Source: Zingiber officinale (lineage: Eukaryota > Streptophyta > Magnoliopsida > Zingiberales > Zingiberaceae). From it: a stretch of DNA of 64,000 nucleotides. A program made the position numbers and the translations under genes. The notes beneath the pieces were generated by a model. It saw only the letters and a program-made list of their open reading frames with translations. It searched no databases and was not told the origin of the DNA. The stretch lies in contig NC_056001.1 in the NCBI RefSeq assembly GCF_018446385.1, forward strand, positions 7,707,600 through 7,771,599, in the 5' to 3' direction. Positions 1 through 10,555 of this stretch are shown here, piece after piece (within the stretch, counting starts at the first letter, position 1; every line of letters begins with the position of its first letter).

Positions 1-2170
1 TGAAAATCTATAATTTATCCTTAGGGAGAGTTGTAATGATCATTCATCTTGGTCTCAAAGGAGTCGAACTATCCAAAAATGTCATCCTGAAGATGACTAA
101 AAAAATCACTGGTCAGCGGTGGGGGTGCGTAAGAGCTACCCTGAGCAATATCAAAAAAAGGCGTCAATGCAAATCCCAGATCAAAAGGCGGCTGACTATG
201 CTCCTCAACCGCAATCGGCTCCTCCTCAACTATATCTTCCTCGACTACCGGTGGAACGTATTGTGGATGAGTCCATTTATACACAAGTCCCTCTGCGCTA
301 GTCCTAAGCCCAGCCAAAGACAACTGCATAATCCCAACAAGATCAAAATCAAACAACTCAATCAATTCACCTTGATGAACACCTACACCTAGAGAAGTAA
401 TGTAGGCAGTGAGAACGTGGTACTGAATCATGTGAACTTTATTAGAGGTGTTGTACCCCGAATAATAAATCATTTCTATGGGAAGACTTAGGTTGCTCCA
501 AAAAGATAAAATATTTTAAAATCTGTTTTGAAAATAAATTTTGAAAAAATAATTTTGAAAAGCTACTAAGTAATAATTTTCAAAAATATGTAATAAAGAA
601 AAAGGCCTATTCTATAAGCCACATGCATGATTCAATTAAGATGTACATTGAGAAACAAAACAAAAAAGTACTCATAACTAACCAGTATCAAATCCAAATA
701 CACGCATAGGCATAATGGCAACAAGTCATAAGTGTATCAAAATAAGTATCTAATCCTAACGATCACTCATCGTCGTCATCATCTGCAGCACAAAGATAAT
801 CAAACATCCGACGCTGCTCCCTCTCTAAGGCACTAGTACGAGTAGTCGTCTCCTAACGAAAATCTATAATTTATCCTTATAGAGAGTTGTACTGATCATT
901 CATCTTGGTCTCAAAGGAGTCAAACTATCCAAAAATGTCATCCTAAAGATGACTAAAAAAATCACTGGTCAGCGGTGGGGGTGCGTAAGAGCTGCCCTGA
1001 GCAATATCAAAAAAAGGCGTCAATGCAAATCCCAAATCAAAAGGCGGCTGACTATGCTCCTCAATCACAATTGGTTCCTCCTCAACTATATCTTCCTCGA
1101 CTACCGGTGGAACGTATTGTGGATGGGTCCATTTATACACAAGTCCCTCTGCACTAGTCCTAATCTTGACCAAAGACAATTTCCTAATCCCAACAAGATC
1201 AAAATCAGACAACTCTATCAATTCACCTTGGTGAACACCTACACCTAGAGAAGTAATGTAGGCAGTGAGAACGTGTCACTAAATCATGTGAACTTTATTC
1301 GAGGTGTTGTACCCCGAATAATAAATCATTTCTACGGGAAGACCTAGGTTGCTCCAAAAAGATAAAATATTTTAAAATATGTTTTGAAAATAAATTTTAA
1401 AAGGGAAGTTTTGAAAAGCTACTAAGTAATAATTTTCAAAAATATGTAATAAAGAAAAATGCCTATTCTATAAACCACATGCATGATTCAATTAAGATGC
1501 AGATTGAGAGACAAAACTAAAAAGTACTCATAACTAACCAGTATCAAATCCAAATACATGCATAGACATAATGGCAACAAGTCATAAGTGTATCACAATA
1601 AGTATCTAATCCTAAAGATCACTCATCGTCGTCGTCATCTACAGCACAAAGATAATCAAACATCTGACGCTGCTCCCTCTCTAAGGCATCAGTGCGATTA
1701 GTCATCTCCTAACGAAAATCTATAATTTATTGTTAGATAGAGTTGTACTGATCATTCATCTTGGTCTCTAAGGAGTCGAACTATCCAAAAATTTCATCTT
1801 GAAGATGACTTAAAAAATCACTGGTCAGCGGTGGGGGTGCGTAAGAGCTACCCTAAGCAATATCAAAAAAAGGCGTCAATGCAAATCCCATATCAAAAGG
1901 CGGCTGACTATGCTCCTCAACCGCAATCAACTCCTCCTCAACTATATCTTCCTCGACTACCGGTGGAACGTATTGTGGATGGGTCTATTTATACACAAGT
2001 CCCTCTGCGCTAGTCCTAATCCCAGCCAAAGACAACTGTCTAATCCCAACAAGATCAAAATCAGACAACTCTATTAATTCACCTTGGTGAACTCCTACAA
2101 CTAGAGAAGTAATGTAGGCAGTCAGAATGTGGCACTGGATCATGTGAACTTTATTCGAGGTGTTGTACCC
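1..2170 (-). repeat. Three tandem copies of an 856-bp unit, the 3' end of the cargo ORF
   Basis: The marker ggtcagcggtgggggtgcg occurs at 111, 967 and 1823, exactly 856 bases apart each time. Each unit carries the C-terminal coding part of the cargo ORF (about residues VHM through an acidic D/E-rich tail) followed by several hundred bases of AT-rich non-coding DNA. Open fragments 473-69 and 1221-943 on the minus strand are the coding parts of units 1 and 2. Only unit 3 joins the unique N-terminal part at about 2170. Units 1 and 2 keep the tryptophan codon that is TAG in unit 3. Unit 1 runs off the window edge, so the array may be longer. Confidence 0.85.
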
Positions 2171-2899
2171 CGAATAATAGATAATAGATCTGAAAATCCA
2201 GTAACCTAAATCAAAGTCGAATCTGTGTCTCAGTGCATACATCAGAAAAAGATATACTGGACGCAAAACTCCCTGATCTCTAGACGACAGAGGATGAATG
2301 CAAGACACAGTCATCTTATAAAAGGAGTTGTCAGTTGGACTGAGTGGTACAGTGGATATCTTTTTGGGACGTGACCCCTCAAAATCAGTATATATAAGAT
2401 CAAGGGCCAGATGAGCGAAAGGAGCTGGCAGTATGTCAGGAAGGGAAGCAATGAAAAAGATGCAATTAATAGAAGGTCGGATTCGTAAAAACCTGAGAAA
2501 CATATCAAGGTCAAACAGCATATCCCAGGTTGCAACTCTAGTCTTATAGTGATGGGAGTCGAGTTCACACAAGTTGTGATAAAATTCAAAATACAGAATT
2601 GGATTATATGCATGCCGACGGAAGATAATACTATCGAGTTGAAAATGTTGCGTGATGTCTATGACCTCTAGACAATATGTTCGATAGAATTGAAGGTCAA
2701 GACAACGAGTCCCTATCACTTTGAATTTTTTATTTTGAAATGATTGACGTAGATCTTCAATGGAAAATCTAAGATCTTGGTTGGGATTTAAGGAGCTAGC
2801 CTCCCTTTGTGCAACTCTTTTCACTAATATTAAAAGAATTGAATAAATGAATAGTAATTAATAAAAGAAAGAATGCTTGGATAGAAATTATCGAGGCAT
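1985..2899 (-). pseudogene. Putative plant transposon protein ORF, N-terminal part (element X cargo)
   Basis: An open frame of about 279 codons (2824-1985) is homologous by eye to the ORF at 17337-18596: both share a block with the pattern PL-(S/T)-x-RD, RP, L-YAL-HR-D, I-YS/YG and a later VHM segment. I recognise it as the 'putative plant transposon protein' type found beside plant retroelements; its biochemical role is unknown. By analogy with element 1 the true start would be ATG at 2897-2899 (first exon ATGCCTCG), joined at an AG acceptor at 2824-2825. Here the donor is AT rather than GT and the joined frame is shifted, so this copy is probably dead. It ends at a TAG (W to stop) just after residues GLVYK, where the two downstream repeat copies keep a tryptophan. 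Confidence 0.6.
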
Positions 2900-3007
2900 A
2901 ATCACGTTCCAAGGAAGGTCGTAAACGGCGAATGATCTTTGAAAGGTGTAGAAAGAGAAGAAAGGGAGGAAGCGTTTGCGTGAGACTCAGCTTCTGCCCG
3001 AGGGTCA

Positions 3008-3340
3008 GTTTTATAGCCTTCGATCGATCGACCGATAAGGGGATCGGTCGACCGATCCCTTAAAGTCACTGTGTTTTCAACCAATCAGGAAAAGGGTTTT
3101 GGTTTTCAGTCAACCGAACCAGGTTTTCAGTCGACCGATACAATGATCATAGCTATACTTTTTCGCATTAGATGAGGGCGAATTCAAGATTTCGATCAAC
3201 TGAACAATGTATTCGGTCGATCGAATAATTGAAGGTTGGTTGCATTATCTTACGTTTTCGGTCGACTGAACTGATATTTCAGTCAACCGATAAATTGAAT
3301 GCACAACAACCGGTTTCCAATGTTTACGGTGGGTTTGGTC
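3008..3340 (-). promoter_or_regulatory. Palindrome cluster and TATA box upstream of the element X cargo ORF
   Basis: On the minus strand TATAAAAC lies at 3015-3008, about 110 bases before the candidate ATG at 2899. Upstream of it are repeated self-complementary motifs centred on GTCGAC or close variants, such as TCGGTCGACCGA near 3044-3056, with degenerate copies to about 3340. The same layout (array, palindromes, TATA, ORF) recurs at 18749-18860 in element 1 with a different palindrome. The promoter role is inferred from position. Confidence 0.5.
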
Positions 3341-3349
3341 GACCGAATG

Positions 3350-4068
3350 ATTTTTTTAATTTAAAATTTAATCTTAATTTGTTTATTTGAATAATGTTGA
3401 TTAATTTTAATTAAAAATTTTAACTTTAAGTTAAGTTTATTTTAAGTCAAGTTTATTAGTTTAATAGTTAAGTTAAGTTTTGAATAAGTTTTATTGTTAA
3501 GTTTTAAGTTTAATTTTAGTTTTAAAGTTTTAATTAAATTTATTTTGTTTAAAAGTTAAGTTAATATTAATTTCAATTTAATATTAATTTAGAGGTTATA
3601 TTTAAGTTAAGTTAATGGGTGTTTTAAGTCATTTTAGGTTTTCATAATTAGATTTAATATTTGAATTACATTTGAATTAAAGTTTTAAAGTTAAGTTTTT
3701 TAAAAAAAATTAATTAAGTTTCAAAATAATTTTAATTAAGTTTAGAATATTTTTAATTAATTTTTTAAAAATAATTTTAAATAATTAAGTTTTTAAAATA
3801 ATTTTAATTAAGTTTTAAAATAATTTTAATTAAGTTTTAAAATATTTTTAAAATTAAGTTTTTAAAAATAATTTTAATTAAGTTTTAAAATAATTTTTAA
3901 TTAATTTTTTTAAAATAATTTTTTAATTAAGTTTTTTTAAAAATAATTTTTAATTAAGTCTTTTCAAAATAATTTTCAATTAAGTTTTTTTTAAAATACT
4001 TTTTAATTAAGTTTTTAAAATAATTTTAATTAAGTTAAGAATTTTGATTTTAAGGTTAAGTTAAAGTT
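3350..4068. repeat. AT-rich degenerate tandem array (element X)
   Basis: About 0.7 kb made almost only of variants of AATTAAGTTTTAAAATAATTTT, with very few C residues on the plus strand. It holds no open frame of note. It occupies the same place relative to the cargo ORF and gag as the array at 18870-20190 in element 1. Confidence 0.8.
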
Positions 4069-4073
4069 GATTC

Positions 4074-5419
4074 TGTTGGTGCGGGAAGCATCCGACGATT
4101 GAACTTGTATTTTGATTATGTCAAAGGATTCAAAGTTAGGTTGTCTTTTGATCTAACATGTTTGAATGAGATTACAGGAAAGTCCTAAGTGTACTTAGGT
4201 AAAAGTCTTAGCTGCGGTTAGGCGAGTGTAAAACCCTAGGGGGTGGTAACCCTAGGTGAAGAAAAGTCCTAGCTGCGGTTAGGCAAAGGGAAAACCCTAG
4301 GGGATGGTAACCCTAGGTCCTAGGGGTGGTAAACCTAGGTCCTAGGGGTGGTAACCTTAGGTGGAAAGCCTTGGCGGGTCGAGGTCTTCGGGCAAAAGTC
4401 CTAGAGTCGGAAACTCTAGGTGAAAATCCTGGTGTCGCGGATCGGGTGGAAAGTCTGGGTGGGTCGTGGAGCGGACGTCCAACGGAAAGACCTGAAGACT
4501 CGGGCGCTAAGCAAAAGCCCAATATATCTGGAGGATTGAATTGGAAACAGGCATACTCTCTTGAGTGGAGTAGGTGAGGACGCGTTCCCCGCTGAGGGAA
4601 CAGTAGGCGTCAGTTCAACCTAGGGTTTCCAGATGAAAATCCGAGGTCAGAACCAGACAGTCCGGTGACTGTCAAACATTTATGTTTATGCTAGTATTAT
4701 GTGCTAACTTTGTGTTGCAGGGTATGTTTGGTATTTTGAAACTAACATATCTTACAGGGACAAAAGAGCAAGTTTTGCCTAAGATGAACAGTACCCGAGG
4801 CGCCCTCCATGGAACTTGGAGGCGCCTCGGGTGCAATGGCTGAGGAGTCTACGCAGCAAAGCTGGAGGCGCCCTCCAAAGGAGCTGGAGGAGCCTCGGAC
4901 GGCTTTGTAGGCGCCCTCAAGGGCATTGGAGGCACCCTCAAGAGGATAAGCTACGGAAGTTGTGGATCCGGGCCTTCGGAGGCGCCCTCAAGGGCCTTGA
5001 AGGCACCCTTAACGGCTTATATCAGCCAATCTCGACCAGCAGCTTAAGACAACACTTTCTAAGCAATCTTTCTTCAACACACTGCTAATGACACGATTCG
5101 ACTGAGCTACAACAAGACACTGATGACCAGAAGCTTCAGTTTTACGATTCGCTTGTGTTGGTATAATTTTCAGTACAGATTAATTGTAATATTCATTTGT
5201 AACCTTTTGCGAGATTATAGTTGTTGCCCAAAGTAAATACTCAACGAGCGTGGGCCTTGGAGTAAGAGTCGCTCTAAGCTCCAAATCAAGTAAATCTTAG
5301 TGTTTGGTTGTTTGTTCTTATTTCCGCTGCATTTACTCGTTAGTTTTTTTAAACGAAAAGTGAAAGCCACGAGCGCTATTTACCCCCCCCCCCCCTTTCT
5401 AGCGCTTTTCGATCCAACA
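4074..5419 (+). mobile_element. Solo LTR (family of the LTR at 7071-8332), plus orientation
   Basis: The 1346-bp segment begins TGTTGGTGCGGGAAG and ends TCGATCCAACA, so it has TG...CA ends. It is bounded by the direct repeat gattc at 4069-4073 and 5420-5424, which marks an insertion. No primer site or polypurine tract flanks it, so it is a solo LTR left by LTR-LTR recombination. It contains tandem CCTAGG-type hairpins (about 4190-4420), GGCGCC palindromes (about 4798-5010) and a long C run (about 5382-5395) near its 3' end. The LTR at 7071-8332 is the same family in the opposite orientation. Confidence 0.88.
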
Positions 5420-5424
5420 GATTC

Positions 5425-6037
5425 GATTTAGATTAAAAAGCTTATAAAAAAGGTTGTTCAACACATGTTAGATTCAAACTTAGCTTTGGGTTAATTAACC
5501 AAGCTTCCTAAGGATAAGTTTTTAGTTCAGTGGCGAGGCATATGACCTTCTTGTGTATCAACGGTGGACCACTTGCTGAATACTTTCCAAAATAGTCATG
5601 TCCAAAAAACTTAATACTAAGTTTTGGTCTAACTAGCCCATGTTTGACTGGGGTAAATTTGGTCAGATCCACTAAGTCTAGTGCACCAGGTAGAATACCC
5701 AAGATTCAGCCTAGACATGCCTTCGACAAAACTTCCTTGACGTACTATCATCCCAATCCATTCCGATACTATGTTATTAGGGTTTGGTAAACCTTTTTAA
5801 CTAACCGTTCTAAACTAAGTAAAAAGTAAACTTAATCCTAAGTATGTAAAGTAGGTTACGTTAATCAAGTTGGTCGAACAATCTTTCTATTTGCTCCCCT
5901 TGAGTTATAGCATAGATATGATCTATCTAAGTAATGAATTTAACTCTTAGGGATCAAATATTGGTTTGGTCTGATTGGTTTAGTTAAACACTTTTTAGGG
6001 ACTCATGCTTGGACTTGACTTCTAATATTTTGACTAA
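5425..6037 (-). other. Non-coding internal stretch of element X
   Basis: No gene is visible. The block with aaacttccttgacg-tactatcatcc near 5730-5752 has a close counterpart at 20540-20560 in element 1, placing this stretch just downstream of gag in the element sense. It continues element X across the inserted solo LTR. Confidence 0.5.
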
Positions 6038-6628
6038 TTAGAGATAGATACGATTTGTTGGTTTTGTTTGGTTTATAGCCAAGTCTAATTTGTTGTACAC
6101 AACTCGTTGCGACCCAAGTACCATATTTAGACATTTGGATCCTAGCTCGAACTTTTTCAACATTTTCTTGAGTCGCTCGACTTGACCTTTCAAGTTAGAA
6201 TTTTCTTCCTCAAGTTTTGCAACTTGAGTCGAAGTTTCAACTTGAACTTGGTTAATCGAGTTACTCAAGTTAACATGCTCCTTAAAGTGGTCAATTTCCT
6301 TAAGTAGTAAGTTATTTTGTTTTTCGATTTTTGTTAATTTTTTAAATAGACATTTAACTACTTTAAATAAATTCAACTTAGAATAAAAATTTACCATATC
6401 GAGACCTTCGGAAATGGATATGGATCCATGACTTCTCTCAGACTCGGTGTCAGTCTCGGACTCAGTGTCGGTCTCAGGCTCGTACTCTTCCTCGGACTCG
6501 GAATCTTCGTTTCTTGCCATAAGGCCAAGATGACTCGAGTGTTTCGGTTCTTCCACATCGAACTCCTCGGAGGATAATGTTGGGACCTTGACATCCTCTA
6601 GAGGAGGCGTGAATAGCGTCTCACCCAA
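6038..6628 (-). pseudogene. Copia-type gag C-terminal fragment (element X)
   Basis: A frame of 196 codons begins with a linker carrying SSHLGLMAR, then a Ser/Glu/Asp/Thr-rich acidic tract, then a leucine and lysine-rich coiled-coil region of roughly 90 residues, then a segment with GSQRVVYNKLDL. The same order follows the zinc knuckle in the gag at 20715-22385 (SHLALMARE, acidic tract, coiled coil, NNQKACYNKTGLGY). The nucleocapsid knuckle and all of the N-terminal capsid part are missing; the frame abuts an LTR-like sequence within 20 bases, so a deletion removed them. Gag proteins build the cytoplasmic virus-like particle in which retrotransposon RNA is copied. This fragment cannot do that by itself. 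Confidence 0.65.
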
Positions 6629-6646
6629 GTTGATCGCTTCCTATAA

Positions 6647-7070
6647 TGTTAGTGCACAACGGAAATACAAAAACAAATCTAACAAATAGAATGCTAAACC
6701 TAGAGGTAATAACCAAGACAATCAAACCTCTAATACATTTATGTAACGTGGTTCAAAGATCACTTACTCCTACTCCACGGCTGTCTGTAAGGTGGACGAT
6801 CCCGATCCGTTCGTGGATGACTCCCCAGAAAACCTCCAGCTAGCTCAAGCTCCTTGTCAGTGGAGAAACTTTGCCACAACCTCGTACAAGCACGCTAGAT
6901 CACTTAGGCACTTGGAGACTCTAATTAGGGTTAACCACCACTAATTTCGTCAATCTTAACCAAGCTTCCAATGCTTGATTATATAGGCCACGAGTTGGAA
7001 AACTCCGCCTGCCAGTCGACTGCCCTATATGGAGATTCGACCGTTAAAATCCAACGGCTCGATACCAGTC
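6647..7070 (-). mobile_element. Partial LTR of element X
   Basis: Starts TGTTAGTGCAC next to the gag fragment and includes the block actcctactcc that recurs in the other LTRs here (about 7219 and 15100). On the minus strand a TATATAA box lies at 6986-6980 with a GTCGAC palindrome just upstream (7015-7020), the core found at the internal promoter of element X (3008-3340). It is cut at 7070 by the next LTR. No primer binding site remains. Confidence 0.5.
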
Positions 7071-8332
7071 TGTTGGATCGAAAGCGCTAGAGGGGGGTGA
7101 ATAGCGCTCGTGGCTTTCACTCATTTCGGAATCGCAAAACTAGAGTAATAACGCAACGAAAATAAAATAAACAACACACGCGAACACAAGTGATTTACTT
7201 GGTTCGGAGCCTTGAACGACTCCTACTCCAAGGCCCGCGATCGTTGATCGCTTTCGGTGGGCAACAACTTTAATATTGAAAATGAATTACAAGTTAAGTA
7301 TAAGGAAAACAGTAAACTTATACCAACGACAGAAGGAAAATAATAATATTAAGTCTCCGGGTCGTCGGCGTCAAGTCGCAGCTTCGTCGGATCGTCTCGT
7401 TAGCAATTTGTCGCAAGAAGATGGCTCGTGAGTTGTTGTTATAAGCTGTTGCTCAAACCCCTCTTTTTTACAGTGCTGGAGGCGCCTCAAAGTCTGTCCA
7501 AGGTGCCTCCAGGTTGCCGAGTCGCACGCGTGGATCAGCACAGAACTGGTCGCAATTATCTGCTTTAAGGCGCCTCTAAGCCTCTTCAAGGCACCTTCAA
7601 GCCTTGGTCCAAGGCGCCTCCAGCTACGTCCGAGGCGCCTCCAACTCCTCTGGACAGCTGGCTTCGGCTTGCACCCGAGGCGCCTCCAAGCTCCATGGAG
7701 GCGCCTCGGACACTGTTCATCCGAGGCTTAACTTTGTTTTTGTACCTGCAAGATGTGTTAGCTCCAAAACAATAACCTACCCTGCAAGACAAATATTAGC
7801 ACACATAAAAGATAGTAAATGACAATCTCCGAACTGTCTGGGTCTGACTTCGGATTTCCGACCGGAAACCCTAGGTCGACCCGACGCCTACTGTTCCCTC
7901 TACGGGGAATGCATCCTCACCTACTCCACTCAGGAGAGTTACCTGATGCAAGTCCGGTCCTCCAGACCGACTGGTCTTTCTACCTAGGGTTACCACCCCC
8001 TAGAACCTAGGGTTACCTCCTCCTAGGGTTTTTCTCCACCTAGGGTTACCACCCCCTAGGACCTAAGGTTACCCCCCTTAGGGTTTTCCTCCACCTAGGG
8101 TTACCGCCCCTAGGACCTAAGGTTACCGCCCCTTAGGATTTTCCTTCACCTAGGGTTACCACCCCCTAGGACCTAGGGTTACCACCCCCTAGGGTTTTTC
8201 ACCTGCCTAACCGTAGTTAGGACTTTCTTGCAATCTCATTTAAGCACATCAGATAACAATTAACCTTAACTTTGAATCCCTTTGTCATTATCAAAACTAA
8301 GGTTCGATCGTCGGATGCTTCCCGCACTAACA
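7071..8332 (-). repeat. LTR of element Y with tandem matched-arm hairpins
   Basis: The 1262-bp LTR has TG...CA ends. Hairpins with the pattern CCTAGGG-loop-CCCTAGG (8039-8060, 8094-8114) alternate with CCTAAGG-loop-CCTTAGG (8062-8082, 8116-8137). GGCGCC palindromes lie at about 7560-7715. A G run within AGCGCTAGAGGGGGGTGAAT lies near its plus-strand start. It is the reverse-oriented relative of the solo LTR at 4074-5419. Confidence 0.85.
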
Positions 8333-9680
8333 ATCTCCCCCTTTTTGATTATGGCAACCGAAATTCAAAGTTAAGTAAGAACATGCAATAAAGAATAAGC
8401 ATAAGCATGATAAACACAAGCATGATAAATTTAGCTTCCTTAAAATAAGCTCCCCCTTAATACTAGCTACCCTTTTTCTTTAAGTTCTTTTAATTTTTCA
8501 AAGAAAATTTAAGTGAGTTCTTTGAATTTGCTACCATTTTCAAAGAAACTCAAGGAAAATTTAAGTAAGTTCTTTGAATTTGTTACTCTCCCCCTTTGCC
8601 ATATATCAAAAACTCCTGTAGAGAGAAAGAGACACTTTGAAAAGTCTAAGATTTAAAACCAATAAATTTGGTGTTCAAAAAAGATTACTATAGACCGACA
8701 TTTTTGTAGTTTTTTACTTAAAAAAAATGTTGAAGAACTTTTTCTTACTTAGCCATCATTTGTGCACAGTTAGGTTAAATTTTGAAAAAAATGACACAAA
8801 TGCTTTTCAACAGGAAAGTTTTGAAAATAGTAGGCTAACTTTTCAAAAGAGAAATTTTTGAAAGGCTTTGTTGAAAAAGTATTCGTTGAATTTTTAAAGC
8901 CTTTTAAGAATCATTAATTTCGAATTAGTTTAAAAGATTCTGAAGAGTTGGGTTAACTTGAGACCTTAATTTTCGAAATGGAATTCAAAATGTTAGTTTT
9001 GAAGGCGCCTATAGAAGTCAAAACGAAATTTTTAATAATATGAAAAATCCTTAAAGGCAAGGGAGGACCAGTAAGGTTAAAACCCTAATGTCCAAGCATG
9101 AGTTTGAATATTTATCAATTACCTTTAGCAGGGTATCAGAGCCTTAAAGTTCAAGCTTAGTTAATTTGAAATTTTAATATCCTTAACCAACTGTCTAACC
9201 TTTAGCTACTGGCTGAATACCTAGAGGGCACTAGTTTTCACTTGGTTAGTCAAGTTAGTAATCCAGTTAGATTTGACTGGGGCTGGATCATTTAACTTGA
9301 TTAATGTAGAGTTAGTTTTTAACACTCAGACTCACTATGATGCACAGATATAAGCATTCTGGAGTCCAGGTTGTACCCTATGCATCTCATGTCATTCTAA
9401 ATTTTTTTTTTTCAAACACAAACAAGTTATGCCTAGTGTGTTTGTGAGATGCTCTGGCTGAAGCTAGGGGAGCAGGTGTCTAATGGGAAGATTCTAGGCT
9501 AAGTCCAAATCTTGAAAGACTAATAAAGTTGAGATTTTGAAAACATTAATTTTCCTAGAATTTTAAAATTAAGCAATTTTGAAGATAGAAATTTTAAAAT
9601 CAAGATCTAGACTAGTACACATATTTTCTTAGGAAATAATAGCATGCCATGATGTAACCACTAGTGATAGAAAGTAATGA
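7071..9680 (-). mobile_element. Element Y: 3' LTR and adjoining internal part of a truncated LTR retrotransposon
   Basis: An LTR at 7071-8332 (TGTTGGATCG...CACTAACA) is followed at once by atctcccccttttt, which on the minus strand is a polypurine tract, so this is the 3' LTR of a minus-strand element whose body extends rightward. The internal part resembles 16085-17330 of element 1: both have the ataagcat...gatgcatctca block (about 9350-9460 and 16980-17070). No gag, pol or second LTR is seen. The right break is placed near 9680 by loss of similarity and is uncertain. Confidence 0.65.
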
Positions 9681-10217
9681 CTACGTTGATTTCTAAGACC
9701 TCAACAGGAAGGTCAAGATACTTATTAAATCCTAACATGCGTTATCAGCAGCCAAATAGAAATAAAGACTCATTCATAAATGCTACTTACAGTTCTCTGG
9801 GGATCAATGTTTGCAATCCTGAGAGCGTGCTCAATGGCTTCAATGGATGGTTTACACAATATTCAATATCCTTGCCTGTCTGTTCAAGCCTTCATAACCA
9901 AGAGGTTCGACATATTTAAAAATGAAATACTAAAATTTTGAAGTGTAACTAAGTGACCACTGGTTAAGATTAGAGAGTGGCAAATTACTTTAAAAACAAC
10001 AATTAAGTTAAGTAGATATTCTTTTAAGGCTCACCAAATCGAGAGCCTGACATCAAGATTTGCAAATGCTTTCTCAATTGCTTCTCTTACAACACCAAAG
10101 TTATTGTTGGTCAGTAGCAACCCACCTTACATTGATGTGACACATTCTTTGTATAATTCCTCCCTGTATTCGTTAAGGATTAACTGTCAATGCTTTCCAC
10201 CGATTTAAATCTACTGA

Positions 10218-10285
<68 letters not shown>

Positions 10286-10555
10286 CCAAATCTCTAATAC
10301 TCTGTTGAAGGAGTAACATAAAATGGATCAGTTTGTTACTTGAAATGAAGTAATTCTATACTAAAATTCTCGAAATAAAATTCTTGGATGTCGGAGATGC
10401 CCGCCACTGGTGCCTCCATTTATATAAAAGCAGCTTCTCCTAGTTCTTAAAACAATGCTTCATTACATACGGTTCAAAAATTCAAAGATTCTTATAAACC
10501 AATTGATTGTAAAATACTGACAAATAATAAAACAACACAACCCGGAAAGACTCAC
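9681..10555. other. Unassigned stretch with two exon-like remnants and a TA repeat
   Basis: On the minus strand, about 10130-10030 and 9910-9790 have locally protein-like composition with splice-like borders but several stops and frame changes; I could not identify them. They may be further decayed exons of a gene on the same strand as the ARGONAUTE remnant. Nothing else is supported here apart from the TA microsatellite. Confidence 0.3.
10220..10282. repeat. (TA)n microsatellite
   Basis: About 31 uninterrupted TA dinucleotides, preceded by gagga and followed by ataccaaatc. No function is inferred. Confidence 0.97.

Larger units (their letters stand above)
1..7070 (-). mobile_element. Element X: nested, broken gag-bearing LTR retrotransposon remnant
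   Basis: Read on the minus strand, this block runs LTR fragment (7070-6647), gag C-terminal fragment (6628-6038), a non-coding stretch, an AT-rich array (4068-3350), a palindrome cluster with TATA box (3340-3008) and an ORF of the 'putative plant transposon protein' type (2899 to the window edge). The order is the same as in the complete element at 14987-23743, and the stretch 5425-5760 resembles 20330-20580 there. A solo LTR is inserted at 4074-5419 and another element begins at 7071, both interrupting it. No protease, integrase, reverse transcriptase or RNase H is visible. The left end lies outside the window. The reconstruction is inference from parallel order. Confidence 0.6.
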
